DNA from: Phallusia fumigata
Taxonomy: Eukaryota > Chordata > Ascidiacea > Phlebobranchia > Ascidiidae
DNA length: 26,521 nt
Reading direction: 5' to 3'
Assembly: GCA_008931825.1 (NCBI GenBank)
Contig: QXVZ01006539.1
Span: 1 to 26,521, forward strand
Shown: positions 14,718 through 24,925 of the stretch, in pieces
How positions within the stretch are numbered: the stretch's first letter is position 1
Layout: every line of letters starts with the position of its first letter
Made by a program: the position numbers and the translations under genes
Notes under the pieces: model-generated
The model's database searches: none
What the model was told of the DNA's origin: nothing
What the model saw: the letters and a program-made list of their open reading frames with translations, nothing else

Positions 14718-15495
14718 GGACTTTATAACTTACTTGCACAGCATGGAGTTTCATATTTCCATTTTCCGTTATTTTGACACACGTTGGTCTCATGTCCAAC
14801 TGGGTGAACAAAATAATCCACTCCTGTACATTGATATTCGCAAACAGAACCAAGTTCATTTCCTTCAAAACATTCAATCTTTCCATGTGGAAGGGAATTT
14901 GGCTGAGAGAAACAATCTTGACCTAAATTAGAAACAGTAATTCAAAACTCGGCCGTGAATTGTTTATTACAGAACGTACGATTTCGTTGTTGTGAAACCA
15001 ACGCAACATGAAAACCGGCTTAAGCGTTTAATTTGTCCGAAACCGATTTAAAAGCTGTTAATAAATTTCGTTCAACCCAAACCTGTAAACAAGCCGGTAT
15101 CACACGTTGGCTGACACATAATTTCGATTGTACCAGTGCGTACCATACAATTAATGTAATCGTATACTTTTTACAAGTACTGAACACTTTTGGAAATATG
15201 GATAGTTGAACCTACTGTCTTTAGTCCGCAATGAAGTCGGAACACACAACGATTCCAATGCCACATTGCACATGTCGGTTGAACAGCAGCAGGTACAGAA
15301 CGAACTTGGTTGATGAGAGTCACATTGAGTTGAGATTCCGGATTGTCTGAGGTTCTAAATTATTTTAAAAGTACTACGTAGCAATTGAAACTCGCAATGA
15401 AATAGTGTGGTAAACCATATTTACACATTTTGTTCGCTTTTTTGGCCGGGCGATCCGTTTTTTTGTTTTGAATGTAAGATTAATTAGACATATTA
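14718..15495. repeat. Second copy of the unit B exon 4-5 segment
   Basis: Near-identical to 13359-14141. This copy is contiguous with the upstream exons 3, 2 and 1 of unit B (15497-15860), so it is the copy attached to the head of the gene, while the first copy is attached to the vWA exons. Confidence 0.85.
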
Positions 15496-15860
15496 CCTGC
15501 AGTTGATTGTTTTTGCATGCAGTGTCTTCCTTACATCGCTTTACCACGAACAAGCTTTTCTTATGGCGTCGGACCATTGTTTCGCATGACTTCTAAGCAA
15601 TAAAACAAATTCGTGAAATTTATGAAACAAAAACAACACTGATATAATCATCGTATTTTATCTCACTTGATTTGACATGCATTTCTGAACATGACCGTTA
15701 ATATTACATTCTTCGTAACTTCTTGACCCGTAGCAAGCCATGCACTGCAAAGCTAAAATAACAACGTTATGTTCGGGGCGCTTACACCCTTGCAGTTAAA
15801 CCTACCTTCTCCGAAACCAGCCAGATTAATGGTTACCAAAAATATCATTAAAATATTCAT

Positions 15861-15950
15861 TGCTGGTTGTAGGTCTTCTCCCTTGTAGTGAAAGCTTGAT
15901 TCAAAAATGTACCGACTACACAGCAAATATGTGGCGCCTGGGGCCAGCGG
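15861..15950 (-). promoter_or_regulatory. Unit B proximal promoter with the shared motifs
   Basis: In gene direction GGCCCCAGGCGCC ends about 75 nt before the ATG and CTTTCACTACA about 27 nt before it, matching units A and C in order and approximate spacing. No TATA box is visible. Confidence 0.35.
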
Positions 15951-16990
15951 CTGTAAACATGAAAGTTTTTTTTCTCATTTCTAACCCTGTGTTGCAATTA
16001 CTATGTTCAATTTCGAGCCTTGTGTTCTTATGGCGCCATAGTGAATTTCTACCATTTCAATCAGGCCCACAGGCTTTGCAATGCTAATGTTTAATCGTTG
16101 CCCTATACAAAATTGCGCGTGTCCAGTTGATTTATTTTATTTTACTTGTGTGCTTCTGCAGTACCACCCCTATAATAGTACAACCAAGGCTCACGCGCTG
16201 TCCGAAAATTAGCTCCAATTTTGGTTTCAACGATTTTTGAACATATACTGCACATTTATAATGAGCACATCCGAAAACACAAACATGATTCAACTATTCT
16301 GTTTAAATTCCCCGCAAATTTGCAGCATTGCACTTTATTTTTTTTCTAGCCATTTCGGCACACATTTGCTGGGTCCGTGTGTTATATGTCTCAAACTCTT
16401 GTAGTGCTCTATGCATACGGTGGATTTTTGAATTCGAAATAGTAATTACTTTTTATCTAATGCATTTGCCTGACTAGCAAACGAGAATGGCGCGACATCT
16501 TGTGTGGCAAGTTTATAAAATCCCTTCAACAAACGGAACAGTTTTCGTGCAAACAGCTACTTTGGGTTTGTCAGCCACCTGTGCTTAAAAAAACTGTTTT
16601 GAAAATGAATTTCATGCAGGTTGATTGTTTATCAGTGGGTAATGGTATCGGGCGAAACTGAAACACCCTTGCCGCTTGGTTTTGGATTGCAAAATCATCA
16701 GTTTGCAACAAAACTAAGTGTTTTTCAAGAATTCATGCTCGTGGTCGCACTCTTACTGTGCACTACGTCATCATTGTTGGAAAAGGTTTGGCCAGCACTT
16801 GGCTAAAATGGCGAAGGCGCTCCACTCATTCACAGACAAAATAAAAAATGATCGTGATTCGTATTTGAAAGCGTCCCTGGTTCAAACCCTGTTTAAAAAT
16901 ATCGACAAAAACACAAAACGATTACAAAAATTCAAATTAAAGTAAAACACATGAATGTTTGTCAAATGTACACCTTAAACTCAGTTTAAA
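15951..16990. other. Intergenic region between unit B and unit C
   Basis: No gene or RNA can be supported. Near 16800-16895 a string ggcgaaggcgc and, about 70 nt on, GGTTCAAACCC loosely resemble polymerase III A and B boxes, but the spacing is too long and no cloverleaf forms. A tRNA-derived repeat remnant is conceivable. The rest is AT-rich with no recognised feature. Confidence 0.35.
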
Positions 16991-16996
16991 TTTATT
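16991..16996 (-). terminator. Candidate poly(A) signal AATAAA of unit C
   Basis: AATAAA on the minus strand, about 127 nt past the ancestral stop of unit C, in a context (GCGCGGTAATAAA) resembling that of units A and B (TGCGCAATAAA). Confidence 0.35.
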
Positions 16997-17079
16997 ACCG
17001 CGCTTACATGAAAAAAATTAACACGATACCGGGGACCTTATCAGCTAATAGTCGTAAAAAACACAGTTTTACTGCCTTT

Positions 17080-17155
17080 CCTATTGGTGGATGTATAACA
17101 CGTGATCACAGGACTGCCGTTCCTATTGGTGGCTGTGTAGCACGTGATCACACGG
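17080..17155 (-). repeat. Partial tandem duplication of the unit C 3' coding end
   Basis: The segment encoding the C-terminal CDHVLHSHQ and stop (around 17123-17150) recurs 42 nt downstream at 17080-17110, as CDHVLYIHQ and stop. Units A, B and D have only one copy. It lies beyond the normal stop, so it does not alter the protein. Confidence 0.7.
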
Positions 17156-17679
17156 GTCTTGGCAAAAATAGTCCACCATGATCGGCAAAGCATCGGTTTC
17201 AAACGTCTTTGTGTCGGCGTCGTAAATGACCTATAGATCTTCTGTTCCAGTAATTTCCAATAACTGTTTCCGATCCAACTTTAAACCCTGGCTCTCTACT
17301 CCAAGAACTTGAACCTTGGACATTATAGTGAAATGGTTTAGGATTTACTTGTTTCCTTCTTATCAATTGGGAGAATATTTGTTAGTGACTGTAAAAAATT
17401 CGTTCGTTCCGTTCGCAAGTATAGTGTGATCAACAAATCATAATAAATCATTGGTATATTTGAGACCAATTTATACGGTTGTAGTGCAATGTAGACAACT
17501 TGCCGAAATTCCCACAGCACAAGATTTCTGTGCGAAGACACATGAGCTTAAAGGTGCATGTTTATTTTTGACATTCACCAAACCCGCCTTTGAATCACTG
17601 AACTGAACACAAGCCTTTTTCGTTTTTTTATCATAAAAATTATTTAGAGAAAAATAAGATACGTAATACCAAGAAACCA

Positions 17680-18103
17680 CGGCGCCTTGCTTCTTTGGCA
17701 GGACCGGCGGCGTCGTCATCAGAGTTTCTGTCGGTAACTAAGGCGATGGATTTTCTAACTCTATCATCTCTCATGCCAGCTTCGGCAGTTAGCAAGTTGT
17801 CAAGTGTGTATTGAATCGCTGCGCCAATATTTACGGGACCTGTACGAAATGTTTTTTTGAGTGTACAGTCAGGCACATCAACCTGTTTTTTTTAAGATTT
17901 GCTTTTCTAAGGACTTGAAATAAACCTGGGCCACATTAAAAAAACACAATTTCCAAAACAATGACCAAGCTTTACACAATTGAGGAGGAATCGCCTTTTT
18001 AATGATCGGTCTAAAATGAGATTCGGTTTAAAATCGTTTGCAGTACATTCTATATCACCATGTTTTTTAGGTGCGGACCACTTACCATTATTTACTGGAT
18101 TTA
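17680..18103. repeat. First copy of a 424-nt contig-overlap duplication
   Basis: It ends exactly at the n at 18104 and is repeated at 18105-18528 with only isolated differences (for example gtttgcag versus gttttcag). It contains most of vWA exon 8, the following intron and the first bases of exon 7 of unit C. Confidence 0.9.
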
Positions 18104-18104
18104 N
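18104..18104. other. Contig join (single n)
   Basis: Flanked on both sides by the same 424 nt, the signature of two overlapping contigs placed end to end without merging. Confidence 0.9.
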
Positions 18105-18528
18105 CGGCGCCTTGCTTCTTTGGCAGGACCGGCGGCGTCGTCATCAGAGTTTCTGTCGGTAACTAAGGCGATGGATTTTCTAACTCTATCATCTCTCATG
18201 CCAGCTTCGGCAGTTAGCAAGTTGTCAAGTGTGTATTGAATCGCTGCGCCAATATTTACGGGACCTGTACGAAATGTTTTTTTGAGTGTACAGTCAGGCA
18301 CATCAACCTGTTTTTTTTAAGATTTGCTTTTCTAAGGACTTGAAATAAACCTGGGCCACATTAAAAAAACACAATTTCCAAAACAATGACCAAGCTTTAC
18401 ACAATTGAGGAGGAATCGCCTTTTTAATGATCGGTCTAAAATGAGATTCGGTTTAAAATCGTTTTCAGTACATTCTATATCACCATGTTTTTTAAGTGCG
18501 GACCACTTACCATTATTTACTGGATTTA
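18105..18528. repeat. Second copy of the 424-nt contig-overlap duplication
   Basis: It begins immediately after the n. The vWA exon 8 piece here (18264-18105) is cut by the join and should not be counted as a second exon. Exon 7 (18665-18511) is complete only on this side. Confidence 0.9.
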
Positions 18529-19896
18529 GTCGTTCCTTGAAAAGTCGATGGAATGTTGTTTTGTTTTCATCATACTCGTTAAACTTAATCACTGTTGATT
18601 CCAATAGATTTTCACTAAAATATGCCGAGGATACCTTTACAGCATCTTCTCCGTAAATGTTTATGCTACAAACAACGTAAAATGTGTTTATTTTGCGTGT
18701 TTCATGGCCTGATTTTTTTACAATGTAATGCCTCTACAACACTATAGCAGTTACTGAATCTTAAAGTTTAAAAACTCCAATATGTGTGAAAATCTGCTCA
18801 CGACATATATGTTTCCATGATACCAAGTAGAAATTCGCGACCGCCCGGACGGGTCATGTGCATTAAATTGACAAAATCCACAAGGAAATATGGAGGACAT
18901 GGCCCTGATAGAAACACACAAATAATTAATTGAGATTTGTATTGTAAAAATATGCAAACCATGAAGAAAACCAATGCCTTGTGAACAAATGTAAAGATTA
19001 TAGTCGTAATTCATGCATAAAAAAAGAAAAAAATTTGTCTTGAATTGGCTTGAATTTCCGAATGCAAATGAAAAACGATTTCGAGACATAACGATCTCTA
19101 AAAGGAAAGAATCACCGAACGTTTATTTTGAGACTAACTTGCACAGCAAGAAGTTTTGTATTTCCATGTTCCATTATTTCTGCACACATTCGTCTCATGC
19201 CCCACAGGATGGACAAAGTAATCCACTCCTGTACACTGATATTCGCAAACTGAACCCGAATTGTTTCTGTCAAAACATCCAATCTTGCCATGTGGTAAGT
19301 TATTTGGTTGAGGAAAACAATCTTGATCTTAATAAGAAATACCCATCAAAACCTGTTTTCATTTTGAAAGTATCGGAACCAGTCGAATATAGGAGATAGT
19401 TGAACCTACCGGCTTTGGTCCGCGATGAAGTTGGAACACACGGTGATTCCAATGCTACATTGCACATGTCGGTTGAACAGCAGCAAGTACAAAACGAATT
19501 GGATTGATCAGAGTTACATTGAGTTGAGTTTCCGGATTGCCGAAAGTTCTTGATGTTCAAAAAAAAATGTTTCAAACGAATTAAGTATTCTCGCGAATTT
19601 TGAACTATAATGACACAAGAAGTCGTAAATAAACAGTTGCACCGTTTGGTTTTGAGACGCCTTTAGGTTTTTATGCTTTTATTCATATGGATCAATGAAT
19701 AACATCTCATTATTTAAATGCTGGTAAAATAAAAAATCAAGCTGCATTTAACCCATGGTTCTAAAACTGTGCGTCAGACCTGGCACGTCGTTTTAATTTT
19801 AAAAGTTCGTCCGACAGTTTCTAAATGGATTTTCTTGTGTCAATAAATGCTTTGATAACTTATAATCGTCTTTATTAAATTCTAATCGCTAGCGGG

Positions 19897-20018
19897 TCTA
19901 AAGTCCCACCAACTTTTCCGAAGGCGTCGCATCGAAAACACTTTAGGAAACATTGATTCAAACTATCAATTTATGATTGGTTTGTGACTAAAGTCCAACC
20001 AACTTTTCCGAATGCGTT
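19897..20018. repeat. Two-copy direct repeat 90 nt apart in a unit C intron
   Basis: CTAAAGTCC(C/A)ACCAACTTTTCCGAA(G/T)GCGT-like sequence occurs at 19898-19927 and 19988-20017, in the intron between Ly6 exons 3 and 4. It is the remnant of a tandem or mobile repeat. No coding potential. Confidence 0.65.
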
Positions 20019-20430
20019 TTTGTCCAACTGATACTATACATGCAATATGCTTTTATACAAATACAAGATCAACAATTACAAGGACATATTACCTGCAATT
20101 TGTTGTTTTTACATGCAGTTTCTTCCTTACACCGCTTTACAACAAACAAGCTGTCATTGTTGCGACGAACAATTGTTTCGCATGAGTTCTGTAAGCGATA
20201 AAAAAAATTTTGTACATTGTGTTTACCCAACAGTAGCATACTTTTGGTATTATCATCTTACTTGATTTGGCATACATTTATGTACATGACCTTTAACGTT
20301 ACATTCCTCAGAACTGTTCGATCCGTAGCAAGTCATGCATCTCAAAGCTAAAAAAATACTGTTATATATTAGATGCGATTTAACTGGTGCAACAAACTAA
20401 ATTTACCTTCACCGGACAAAACTAGATCTA

Positions 20431-20543
20431 GCATCAACAGAAATATATTTAAGTTGCCCATTGTTCTCGCGAGAGCTTCAGGTCTTGAGTGAAGCCTAAT
20501 TAACGCAATGATCGACTTTGTTCTGCAGCGCCTGGGGCAGTAG
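20431..20543. repeat. First copy of a 113-nt contig-overlap duplication
   Basis: Repeated at 20545-20657 with a single difference (gcagcgcc versus gcaacgcc). It ends exactly at the n at 20544. It holds part of the unit C signal-peptide exon, the ATG and the promoter. Confidence 0.92.
20462..20543 (-). promoter_or_regulatory. Unit C proximal promoter with the shared motifs
   Basis: TGCCCCAGGCGC lies about 68-80 nt before the ATG and GCTTCACTC about 26 nt before it, as in units A and B. The same block appears again at 20576-20657 only because of the contig overlap. Confidence 0.35.
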
Positions 20544-20544
20544 N
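20544..20544. other. Contig join (single n)
   Basis: Flanked by identical 113-nt segments, so an unmerged contig overlap. Confidence 0.92.
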
Positions 20545-20657
20545 GCATCAACAGAAATATATTTAAGTTGCCCATTGTTCTCGCGAGAGCTTCAGGTCTT
20601 GAGTGAAGCCTAATTAACGCAATGATCGACTTTGTTCTGCAACGCCTGGGGCAGTAG
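20545..20657. repeat. Second copy of the 113-nt contig-overlap duplication
   Basis: It includes a truncated copy of the unit C first exon (20575-20545) that has no donor site and is not a separate gene. Confidence 0.9.
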
Positions 20658-21223
20658 TGACACGGTAAAAGCAGATGTCAAAACAATTGTCAGAATTGTA
20701 TGACTGACATGAGGGTTTTGGCGCTTCTTCATAGTTAAAAAATCTGTATGAAATAGAATATATTTGCAGACGGACGTTAAACCAATCTGTCCGAAACCTC
20801 CGCGAGTTTTTGTTGACCAAATTTGGTATATTTGCAAACATTTGATTTACGATTGTGGTGCATGTCTGCAATTACGACACAAGCGTTTTGTGCAACACCA
20901 CACGAACTTTAACAAGGTATCATTTTGTTTTTTACTGTGTAACACACAAAACCGAAAAGCACCTTAGCATTATTATATACATTCAACCCCCTTAACTATT
21001 TCTCCCATTGAATCGTCTTCCTTTATCCGTTTGTTTTTCTCTCTCGCGTTTGTTATGCACTCAAAAACAACAAGGACTTTGTCACCGCCACGGTTTTGAA
21101 ACAAAAGTAAACGTTTGTTAACATACAGGCACAGAGACACAAGTTGTAATTTTCTTCAGATTTTCCGCCCGGATAGGGGTTAGTCCTGTAAATGTTGACA
21201 TCCCGAACTTTTCGATTTGCTTT
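20658..21223. other. Intergenic region between unit C and unit D
   Basis: No gene, RNA or clear poly(A) hexamer for unit D is visible. The sequence 21020-21060 is rich in CT (tttttctctctcgcg). Nothing else is recognised. Confidence 0.4.
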
Positions 21224-23965
21224 CTATTGGTGGTCGTGCAACACGTGATCACATGGGTCTTTGCAGTAGTAGTCGACAATGACGGGCAATGCGTCGGTTT
21301 TAAATTGCTTCTTGTCGGCGTCGAAAAGCACCAATAATTCTTCTGATCCAGCAATTTCTATTAATTTTTGTTTGTCCAAAGTCACATCTTTGCTCTCGAT
21401 TCCAACTACGTGCACCTTTAAAATAAAAACAATTGGAAGTAGGGTCTTGCAATTACGGTGGGTCATATACTTAGCGATTCGTTGGTGAAGCCACGTGTAG
21501 TAATAACAGTGGTCTTGCACCCACCCAACAAAAATTTGCAACAATTAAAATTATACCACTTTAATATTGAGCATATCAAGACATCTGCTGCATAACTGCA
21601 ATTGTATTCCAACTAAAACCTTATCATTTTAAAAAGATTGCGTCACACAAACAAATCATAAAACACGAGGGATCGCTTCCAAACGCACATCATAGGCCAC
21701 ACGCCGCACCGTTCAGCCATTGCAACAACATTTTACGCACAACACACACGGCGGGAATAGAGACACTTTAGAAATAGCACAATACTGCGCTGAGGTGTCG
21801 AAGCCTCATCACCATTCGCCCTCAGCACCAGCCCCACAGCAAACGTAAATGTGACCGCCAAGGGCTGCTTGAACATAGTACCAAACACTTACCCAAAGCC
21901 GCGTCAGCGCACAATTACTCATGTGCCAGAAGGACAAAAATTTGCTATTGATTACGCAAGCAATTGCTATTAGGTGTTCTCTTGCGAACTAAGTCAGCAA
22001 AATCGCAGTTTTATTCTATAGATCGTTTATAACCTACTTCACGATGGATAAAAAAAATAATAGCAGTGCTTTACTCTAGTAATCAGTAACTTGAAATAGT
22101 TACAAGCTCGGAGGAAAATCGATGACTTTAAGAACATTAAAACAGAATGTATGATATAAAATGTTTTCGTGCACAAATCTCCAACCTTTTTAGTAAACAA
22201 TATGAATTGGATTACCACAACGCCGCGGCGTCTTGCTTCTTGGGCAGGTCCGACAGCATCGTCGTCGGAATTTCTATCTGTTATCACTGTGATACTTTTC
22301 GTGACCCGAGCATCTCTCATTCCAGCTTCGGTAGTAAGCAAGTTACCAAGCGCATACTGAATCGCTGCACCAATGTTAACCTGACCTAACAAAATCAAGT
22401 AGTTTGTTTCTACAAAAACGTTTGCTGTTAATATTTATTTGTATACCTTCATTAACAGGAAACAGACGTTCTTTAAAAAGTTCGAAAAACTTTGTTTCGT
22501 TTGCATCGTATTCGTTAAACTTGACAACGCTTGATTCCAATGGCGTTCCACTGAAGTATAAAGTAGATACCTTCACAGCGTCCTCGCCAAAGGCGTCTAC
22601 TCTGCATAAAAACTCGAGTTGTCAGAATCCTGTTAAATTTCAAGCTTCTGGCCTTTCGTATTTGAACATTTTGCAAACTTGCCGAATGGCCAATCTGACC
22701 GGAGCTTTCAGGCAGCTCTCTATGGCTGTGACAGCACCAGTACAAAATGGTGATGTTCAGAAATGTAATTCGTACCAGGACGTTGGATACAGGATTTCTA
22801 AAAGACTGCAATAACAGTAAATACAATGCCACTCACTCTAAAAAGTTTTCCATTAAACCAATAAGGAACTCGCGACTGTTTGGGCGGCTCGTGTGCATTA
22901 AGTCCATAAAATCAACCAGAAAATATGGAGGGCACGGTCCTTCAAATACATTAAAATTAATACATAGCATTAATTCGTGTATCTGCTACGTCTTTTAACC
23001 ATTGTTCCCCAATTTACTTTTTACCTGGACGTATTTTCAGTCGTGAGGTTTTTGCAGTCGTTTCCTGTTTCTGTGCAGTCAGTGAATTGTTTTATTCATT
23101 TGATTGCATTTTTAGGGTTAAAAACGAAATTTGAAACAATACAATAGAATACTATATTTTGAATTCAATAAAGGGATATTGAATGCGTTTACCAAGTTCC
23201 GAAAAGATCCATAACATACAAGCTCAACTTACTTGCACAGCAAGGAGTTTCGTATTTCCATGTTCCGTTCCTAAGACATACGTTCGTCTCGTGTCCTACA
23301 GGGTGGACATAATAATCCACTCCTGTACATTGATACTCACAAACAGAACCTAGTTTGTTTCCACCGAAGCATTCAATATTGCCATGTGGTAAATTACTTT
23401 GCTGTGGCAAACAAACTTGTTCTGAAATGTAATGACGGTAATTCGTATGTCAGAGAGTGGTAAGTAAACAATAATTTGAATTTGAGAAACCACCGCGGAT
23501 CATTATAGAAAGACATAGACCAGGTTTCGGATGAGCTAAAGTAACTTCAACTTGTGTAATGCAAGTCATTCATCTTCAAGTCTCAGTAAAAGATGCAAAT
23601 ACATTTCGTCAAAATTTGTTTGGTGCTGAACTTGTATTCCAAAAGTTTAAGTCAGAGTGTGGTAAACACAGCATTTACAAAACAAAATTTAGCCATTTGT
23701 ATACGTTTACTACGTAATGAATGCAATCAGAACGTTGGTAGATGTCTTTCTAAATCAATAACAAGTGCACGCCACACGATTTAGTAAAATAACGAATTTT
23801 GGGACCTTTTTCTGTATAGTTACCAGTTACTGTTGGTAGAAGCTTCTCTGAAGCACACGCTTGATCAAGCGCACCATTACACGTGTCAGTGAAACAACAG
23901 CATGTGCAGAACGAAGTGAGCTGGTCAGAGTTACATTGCGTTGAACTGCCAGACGTTCTCATGTT
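21224..23965 (-). CDS. Unit D: Ly6/uPAR (last exon) - CCP - vWA gene, 5' exons missing
   Basis: Exons in gene order: 23965-23824, 23421-23233, 22939-22837, 22601-22447, 22385-22216, 21415-21224; 951 nt, open throughout, with phases as in units A-C. It holds the last Ly6 exon (STQCNSDQ, FCTCCCFTDTCN), the CCP module (SVCEYQCTGVDYYVHPVG, NGT sequon) and the whole vWA (VDFMDLMH, NIGAAIQYALGNLLT, VITDRNSDDD, VVGIESKDV), ending DPCDHVLHDHQ. The signal-peptide exon and the first two Ly6 exons, expected 100-900 nt further right, are not found before the n at 24719. They are probably lost in the gap. It differs from units A-C more than B differs from C. As in the others, the vWA MIDAS serines are absent. 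Confidence 0.82.
21570..22190. other. Long unit D intron with probable inserted sequence
   Basis: The intron between exons 8 and 9 is about 800 nt. Its middle part (21660-21920) is richer in C and A than the flanks and contains cacaca-type and ccctcagcaccagcccc stretches, suggesting an insertion. No family or reading frame is recognised. Confidence 0.3.
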
Positions 23966-24718
23966 CTAAAAGTTAAAGTTAAGAGTAAAATTAGGAAAAA
24001 GTTGTGTAACGACAGAAAAAGTAAATGAGGAGTTTTGTGTCTGGGGTCGTAACTAGGGTTTTAAAATACTATATTTTTGTTGCGCGTAAAATACAAGTGA
24101 AAAAATGTAATTTTTGTGTTTTTGATGTATTTTTTTGTATTTTCTAAGCTCATGGGTCGAGTGAATATACCAAAAAAGGAGTCAATATTTTGGTACATTC
24201 CACCTTTATTTCACACTATTCATTCCTTATTCATCATCGTCTTCCAGAACAATGATCTAATTGTGACCTAAATCGCCTGTTACAGCACATAAGGCCACGG
24301 CAAGTAAGGTATTGTACACAATTACTGTACGGTGATAGAAAAAGATAAACAGGGCTCTAAAATTCGCAGTGGGAATTGCTGGATTGTGTGTGGCTGAAAA
24401 AGTTATCATTTGTATGCGTTTTTAACTTGTTATGTGCCATTCCGCGACTCTTAGAAGCATCCTCGCGACCCTCGTTTGGGTCGCCACCATGGGTTCGGGA
24501 ACCACTGGTCTCTGTATTGTATTTTTGAAACCCTATAGTCGTAACACTACTGTCAAACTTTGGCTAAAAATGAAAGCGATCAAGACGGAATGTTAACCGT
24601 AAACACTGAGAACAAAAGCCAATTTCACTAAGTAATTTTGACGAAATCAGTTGCTATGTCGACGGATTTTGGTCACAAACGCGTAATGCATTGTTAAAAT
24701 ATGAACACGTAACAGGAA
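23966..24718. other. Gap-flanking region upstream of unit D
   Basis: It should be the intron upstream of unit D's last Ly6 exon. The expected Ly6 exons (CETxVRR-type and CMACYGS-type) are absent on either strand. It contains the hAT-like terminus at 24429-24507 and ends at the n. Confidence 0.45.
24429..24507 (-). mobile_element. hAT-like element terminus
   Basis: Read on the minus strand from 24507, CAGTGGTTCCCGAACCCATG is followed by GGTGGCGACCC and a GGGTCGCGAGG stretch. This is the usual composition of a hAT end (CAGTGGTTC..AACC with GGGTCGC). No matching opposite end was found with confidence; CAGGGCTCTAAAATTCGC at 24351 is a weak candidate. It is a fragment or an unpaired terminus. Confidence 0.45.
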
Positions 24719-24719
24719 N
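24719..24719. other. Contig join (single n)
   Basis: Unlike the other joins, no duplicated sequence flanks it. Unit D's head and the tail of the next gene are both missing around it, so this is probably a true gap of unknown size. Confidence 0.6.
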
Positions 24720-24925
24720 CCTCTTTAGGAAAATTCTTTTCATTTTGTTTGCCTTTTCCTCTTGGCAATCCTAAATAATAGGGAGTTTATGTAACGTTCT
24801 TACGAAAAAGTTATCTTGGGAATCTTATACAGCCCTTTTGTACTTTTGAATCCTGAATCCAAGAAACAGGTTCAAAAACGTGTAAATAACATAAAAGAGC
24901 CCGGTAAGTCATCAGACATATTTAC

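Larger units (their letters stand above)
11602..15860 (-). pseudogene. Unit B: Ly6/uPAR - CCP - vWA gene with a frameshifting deletion in a vWA exon
   Basis: Exons in gene order: 15860-15806, 15752-15667, 15592-15497, 15354-15216 (also 14000-13862), 14922-14734 (also 13563-13375), 13042-12940, 12691-12586, 12371-12202, 11793-11602. Exons 4 and 5 appear twice because of an unresolved contig overlap. Exon lengths equal unit C except exon 7, which is 106 nt instead of 155. Comparison with unit C places a net 49-nt loss between AAYF and NKT. The frame then shifts and reaches TGA at 12615-12613, leaving about 248 aa and no complete vWA domain. Downstream exons stay open in their old frames, so the lesion is young or is an assembly or haplotype artefact. 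Signal peptide MNILMIFLVTINLAGFGEA, Ly6 (LQCMAC ... CCCSTDMCN) and CCP parts are intact, so a truncated Ly6-CCP protein remains possible. Confidence 0.78.
17123..20461 (-). pseudogene. Unit C: Ly6/uPAR - CCP - vWA gene with a premature stop in the last exon
   Basis: Exons in gene order: 20461-20407, 20347-20262, 20188-20093, 19548-19410, 19327-19139, 18904-18802, 18665-18511, 17839-17670 (partial second copy at 18264-18105), 17314-17123. The full frame would be 395 codons including the stop. The order is signal peptide (MGNLNIFLLMLDLVLSGEA), Ly6 (LRCMTC ... CCCSTDMCN), CCP (SVCEYQCTGVDYFVHPVG) and vWA (VDFVNLMH, NIGAAIQYTLDNLLT, VTDRNSDDD). In the last exon TGTEDL is followed by TAG (17233-17231) where units A and B have Leu TTG. 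This removes the last 36 residues, including the final vWA strand-helix and the FCxDPC cysteines. A 358-aa product could still be made and secreted, so it may be a damaged allele rather than a dead gene; sequencing error cannot be excluded. Confidence 0.8.

Noticed and set aside
13375..14922. Two consecutive CCP exons (13375-13563 and 14734-14922) read as a double-CCP protein
   Set aside because: The intervening sequence includes a contig join, and the two segments match in introns as well as exons. A duplicated assembly of one exon is the simpler reading.
18105..18264. Extra vWA exon 8 copy in unit C
   Set aside because: It starts exactly at the n, lacks its donor side and repeats 17680-17839; assembly overlap.
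20369..20575. A second gene start (MGNLNIFLL) at 20575
   Set aside because: It is the second copy of the 113-nt overlap at the n and has no splice donor.
7708..23965. Complement factor B/C2 homologues
   Set aside because: CCP plus vWA is shared, but there is only one CCP, an added Ly6 domain, no MIDAS and no serine protease. The resemblance is in architecture only.
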